8,202 bases of DNA from Streptomyces sp. Its GTDB lineage: Bacteria > Actinomycetota > Actinomycetes > Streptomycetales > Streptomycetaceae. Made by a program: the position numbers and the translations under genes. The notes beneath the pieces are model-generated. The model ran no database searches. It was not told the DNA's origin and saw nothing but the letters and a program-made list of their open reading frames with translations. This document shows positions 6,031 to 8,202 of the stretch, one piece after another (within the stretch, counting starts at the first letter, position 1; every line of letters begins with the position of its first letter). The DNA lies in contig DOWQ01000403.1 in assembly GCA_003519485.1 (NCBI GenBank), forward strand, positions 1 through 8,202, read 5' to 3'.

Positions 6031-6954
6031 TCACAGACCGAGCAGCCAGCGCCCGCCGCCGATCAACGAGCACAGCGTGACGGCGTGGAAGAGGAAGAGC
6101 CACAGGGCGGCCGGCACATGGGTCAGCCGGGAGAGCTGGTCGGCGTCCGAATCCGGCGCCCGGCCCCCGCTGCGCTTGCTCTGCAGCTCGAACACCGGCC
6201 GGACACCGCCGAGGAGCAGGAACCACACCACGCCGTAGGCGAAGGCGGCCTGCACGGCCGGCTCGGTCAGCCAGGAGATCAGAAAGAAGAGGGCGCCGGT
6301 GAGGACGACGGTCAGCACGCCGTACGCGTTACGGATCATCACGAGCATCGCGGCGAGCAGCAGGATCGCGCCCCACAGCAGGGCCGTGATGTGCCCGGCC
6401 GCCAGCAGCCAGGCGCCGCCGAGGCCGAGCAGCGAGGGGGCGGTGTAGCCGGCGGCGGCGGTGAGGATCATGCCGATGCCGGCCGGCCGGCCGCGCGAGA
6501 CGGTCAGCCCGGAGGTGTCGGAGTGCAGCCGGATGCCGTCCAGGCGACGGCCGGTGAGCAGCGCGATCAGTCCGTGGCCGCCCTCGTGCGCGATGGTCAC
6601 GGCGTTGCGGCTGAGCCGCCAGGCGCTCTGCGGCAGGACGGCGGCCAGCGCGACGGCCGCGGCCTCGTCCGGTTCGAGGTCGATCTCGCCGAGCTCGTAG
6701 TCACGGCGGGCGATGCGGTAGCCGTCGGTGGTGCCGGAGCCGACCTGACGGCCGGTCTCCAGGGGAACGCCGAGCTCGCGCAGCTCGACCTTGTCGCGCT
6801 CGAACATCCGGAAGAACGCCTCGTCACCGGGTGCGTCGGCGTAGCCGGGGACGATGGCGCGGATCCGCTCCGCGGTGAGGAACCGACGGGTGGACAGCAG
6901 ACAGAGCACCAGGTTCACCAGCCGCTCGGCCCGTGAGGAGGACACGGACCGCAT
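6031..6954 (-). CDS. Chimeric protein: PafB-like HTH N-terminus fused to M50-type membrane metallopeptidase
   Basis: A single 307-residue frame joins two unrelated halves. Residues 1 to about 105 match the N-terminus of PafB, the WYL-family regulator encoded beside pafA: ERLVNLVLCLLSTRRFLTAERI (winged helix, about 10-31), FFRMFERDKVELRELGVPLETG (47-68) and GYRIARRDYEL...LEPDEAAAVALAA. PafB's remaining helices and WYL domain are absent. From about residue 106 the protein is a membrane metallopeptidase of the M50B type: HEGGH zinc motif (123-127), then SDTSGLTVSRG and hydrophobic segments near 161-186, 188-205, 209-229, 233-251 and 281-300, ending WLLGL. The M50 part normally has its own short N-terminus and lies upstream of aroA, as here. 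The ATG at 6952-6954 best fits PafB starts, although no good Shine-Dalgarno sequence is seen; an ATG at 7012-7014 would add 20 residues. It may be a genuine fusion, a gene broken by rearrangement, or an assembly chimera. Confidence 0.85.
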   Translation of the reverse strand: MRSVSSSRAERLVNLVLCLLSTRRFLTAERIRAIVPGYADAPGDEAFFRMFERDKVELRELGVPLETGRQVGSGTTDGYRIARRDYELGEIDLEPDEAAAVALAAVLPQSAWRLSRNAVTIAHEGGHGLIALLTGRRLDGIRLHSDTSGLTVSRGRPAGIGMILTAAAGYTAPSLLGLGGAWLLAAGHITALLWGAILLLAAMLVMIRNAYGVLTVVLTGALFFLISWLTEPAVQAAFAYGVVWFLLLGGVRPVFELQSKRSGGRAPDSDADQLSRLTHVPAALWLFLFHAVTLCSLIGGGRWLLGL

Positions 6955-7024
6955 CGTACGACCGGCCGACACCGCCGCGGGGCCGACCGGTGTGAGCGCT
7001 TCCGGTTGTCTCATCCTGCGACAT

Positions 7025-7034
7025 CCCCGCGGGG
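7025..7034. other. CCCCGCGGGG palindrome in divergent intergenic region
   Basis: A perfect 10-bp palindrome lies between the divergent fusion gene and the small plus-strand gene. TTGACC at 7039-7044 with AAAGCT at 7062-7067 (17-nt spacer) could be a weak promoter for the small gene. Neither is strong evidence; very GC-rich palindromes arise easily by chance here. Confidence 0.25.
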
Positions 7035-7094
7035 TGCCTTGACCGCGCCGACCCGGCGGCGAAAGCTCGCGGAAGCCGCGACCGAGGGGACCTC

Positions 7095-7334
7095 ATGAGC
7101 ACTACCGAACCCGAGACGTTCAACCCGTGGACGGTGGTGAACCTCGTGTTCAACCACCTCGCGGAGCACGGCCTGCACCCGGTGCTGGGCGAGGCCGGAG
7201 ACCCGGCCGAGCCTGCGACGGCTCTGCTGCGGTCCTTCGGCATCGAGCCCGGCCGCAACGACGAGACCGTGGCGTCTCCGTCGGTGCAGGACGAGCTCGC
7301 CCTGATCCGGGAGCGGATGTTCGGCGAAGCCTGA
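7095..7334 (+). CDS. Small acidic conserved-looking protein of unknown function
   Basis: The 79-residue protein begins MSTTEPETFNPWTVVNLVFNHLAEHGLHPVLGEAG and ends RERMFGEA. I do not recognise a named domain. The start is well supported: GAGGGG (7084-7089) lies 5 nt before the ATG. The composition is acidic, with an amphipathic N-terminal helix suggested by WTVVNLVFNHLAEHGL and a C-terminal helix by VQDELALIRERMF. There is no signal peptide, membrane segment or cysteine. It reads like a small helical cytosolic protein, perhaps an adaptor, but that is speculation. It lies between the PafB-like start (divergent) and pafA (convergent), so it may belong to the paf neighbourhood. The codon use matches its neighbours, and a strong terminator follows 16 nt after its stop, which supports a real transcript. 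Confidence 0.75.
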   Translation: MSTTEPETFNPWTVVNLVFNHLAEHGLHPVLGEAGDPAEPATALLRSFGIEPGRNDETVASPSVQDELALIRERMFGEA

Positions 7335-7350
7335 CGCCGCTCCTCGTGAT

Positions 7351-7404
7351 CGGCGTCTGTGGTGCCAGGGCGACAGCGTCGTCGCGTTCGCACCACAGAC
7401 GCCG
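7351..7404. terminator. Bidirectional hairpin terminator between small gene and pafA
   Basis: A perfect 15-bp stem (CGGCGTCTGTGGTGC at 7351-7365 with its complement at 7390-7404) encloses a 24-nt loop that has its own small hairpin (CGAC-AGC-GTCG). It lies 16 nt after the small gene stop and 10 nt beyond the pafA stop, so it can serve both converging transcripts. No T-tract is present. Confidence 0.8.
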
Positions 7405-7414
7405 GTGACGGCTC

Positions 7415-8202
7415 CTACAGCGAGGCGATCAACCGGTCCACCCGCTCGTCGACGGAGCGGAACGGGTCCTTGCACAGCACGGTGCGCTGAGCCTGGTCGT
7501 TGAGCTTGAGGTGCACCCAATCGACGGTGAAGTCCCGCCCGGCGGCCTGCGCGGCGGCGATGAAGTCGCCCCGGAGCTTGGCCCGGGTGGTCTGCGGTGG
7601 GGTGTCCTTGGCCGCCTCGATCTCGCCGTCGTCGGTGACGCGGTCGACCATCCCCTTGCGCTGCAACAGGTCGAACAGCCCGCGGCCCCGCCGGATGTCG
7701 TGGTAGGCCAGGTCGAGCTGGGCGATCCGCGCGTGGGCCAGGTCGAGGTCGTTGCGCAGGCGGTAGCGCTCGATGAGCCGGTTCTTGATGGCCCAGTCGA
7801 TCTCCCGGTCGATCAGCCCGAGGTTCTGGGTCTCGATCGCGTCGAGGGTGCGCCCCCACACCTCGACGACACGGGTCATCGTCGGGTCCTCGCTGCCGCG
7901 CGTGGCCAGGTGCTCCACCGCCCGGGCGTGGTACTCGCGCTGGATGTCCAGGGCGCTGGCCTCGCGCCCGCCCGCCAGCCGGACGGTGCGCCGCCCGGTG
8001 AGGTCGTGGCTGATCTCGCGGATGGCGCGGATCGGGTTGTCGAGGGTGAAGTCCCGGAACTGGACGCCCGCCTCGATCATCTCCAGCACCAGCGTCGCGG
8101 CCCCCACCTTGAGCATGGTGGTGACCTCGGACATGTTGGAGTCCCCGACGATCACGTGCAGCCGCCGGTAGCGCTCGGCGTCGGCGTGCGGCTCGTCGCG
8201 GG
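7415..8202 (-). CDS. pafA: Pup--protein ligase PafA, C-terminal part, 5' end outside window
   Basis: The visible 261 residues are the C-terminal ~58% of PafA (about 452 residues in Mycobacterium), which uses ATP to attach the prokaryotic ubiquitin-like protein Pup through its C-terminal glutamate to substrate lysines, marking them for the Mpa/ARC-proteasome. The frame remains open to the window edge and begins RDEPHADAERYRRLHVIVGDSNMSE. Other conserved stretches are LDNPIRAIREISHDLTGRR, ASALDIQREYHARAVEHL, the AQLDLAYHDIRRGRGLFDLLQRKG block and DFTVDWVHLKLNDQAQRTVLCKDPFRSVDER near the C-terminus. The GDSNMSE version and the C-terminal domain separate it from the related depupylase Dop (GDANMSE). 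The N-terminal catalytic half is not in the window. The stop lies 10 nt from the shared terminator. In the usual actinobacterial order pafB and pafC lie downstream; here only a PafB N-terminus is present. Confidence 0.96.
   Translation of the reverse strand, partial: RDEPHADAERYRRLHVIVGDSNMSEVTTMLKVGAATLVLEMIEAGVQFRDFTLDNPIRAIREISHDLTGRRTVRLAGGREASALDIQREYHARAVEHLATRGSEDPTMTRVVEVWGRTLDAIETQNLGLIDREIDWAIKNRLIERYRLRNDLDLAHARIAQLDLAYHDIRRGRGLFDLLQRKGMVDRVTDDGEIEAAKDTPPQTTRAKLRGDFIAAAQAAGRDFTVDWVHLKLNDQAQRTVLCKDPFRSVDERVDRLIASL

Noticed and set aside
5939..6226. Upstream extension of the aroA frame by 96 codons
   Set aside because: The extension overlaps the M50 fusion gene and has no EPSP-synthase similarity. 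The ATG at 5938 has AAGGTGG in place and the usual family N-terminus.
6031..6954. Annotating the frame simply as an M50 peptidase or simply as PafB
   Set aside because: Either label hides half of the protein. The N-terminal 105 residues are PafB-like and the HEGGH-containing remainder is M50-like.
7005..7030. TTGTC-containing sequence near the PafB-like start, considered as a PafBC-dependent (RecA-NDp-type) promoter motif
   Set aside because: Only TTGTC matches; the rest of the motif and a TAnnnT box at the right distance are missing.

Overview
The window is high-GC actinobacterial DNA. Nearly every third codon position is G or C, Shine-Dalgarno motifs are of the GGAGG type, and the gene set matches Streptomyces or a close relative such as Kitasatospora. 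The markers are a Streptomyces-type histidinol-phosphatase (HisN), an aroA-rsgA pair, and a proteasome-accessory pafA gene, which is restricted mainly to Actinobacteria. No tRNA, rRNA, CRISPR array, insertion sequence or phage gene was seen. No stretch longer than 300 bases lacks a gene; the longest is 1045-1303, which holds two hairpins.

Left to right: the 3' part of a clade 3 haem catalase (+) ends at 1044 and is followed by a strong hairpin terminator. It converges with a small two-CBS-domain protein (-). Upstream of that, on the same strand, lies hisN, the last missing dephosphorylation step of histidine synthesis. hisN is divergent from a TetR-family regulator gene (+). The 163-base hisN/tetR intergenic region holds a good promoter for tetR and two related 17-bp quasi-palindromes, 98 bp apart, that look like operators. 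tetR converges with an aroA-rsgA unit (-), which encodes EPSP synthase of the shikimate pathway and the circularly permuted GTPase of 30S ribosome maturation, only 13 nt apart.

Upstream of aroA, on the same strand, is the most unusual item: one open frame (6031-6954) whose first ~105 residues are a PafB-type winged-helix N-terminus and whose remaining ~200 residues are an M50-type membrane metallopeptidase with an HEGGH motif. The parts meet inside a short Ala/Val/Leu stretch plausible in both parents. To its right are a small divergent gene of unknown function (+), a 15-bp perfect stem-loop acting as a shared terminator, and the C-terminal ~60% of the Pup ligase gene pafA (-), which runs off the window edge.

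In Streptomyces coelicolor, as I recall it, the hisN-tetR-rsgA-aroA-M50 block lies near sigR and the pafA-pafB block lies near the proteasome genes, far away. The fusion therefore coincides with a junction between two normally distant chromosomal blocks. It is either a real rearrangement producing a new HTH-protease fusion, or an assembly chimera joined at short shared sequence. The sequence alone does not decide, and the artefact must be excluded first.
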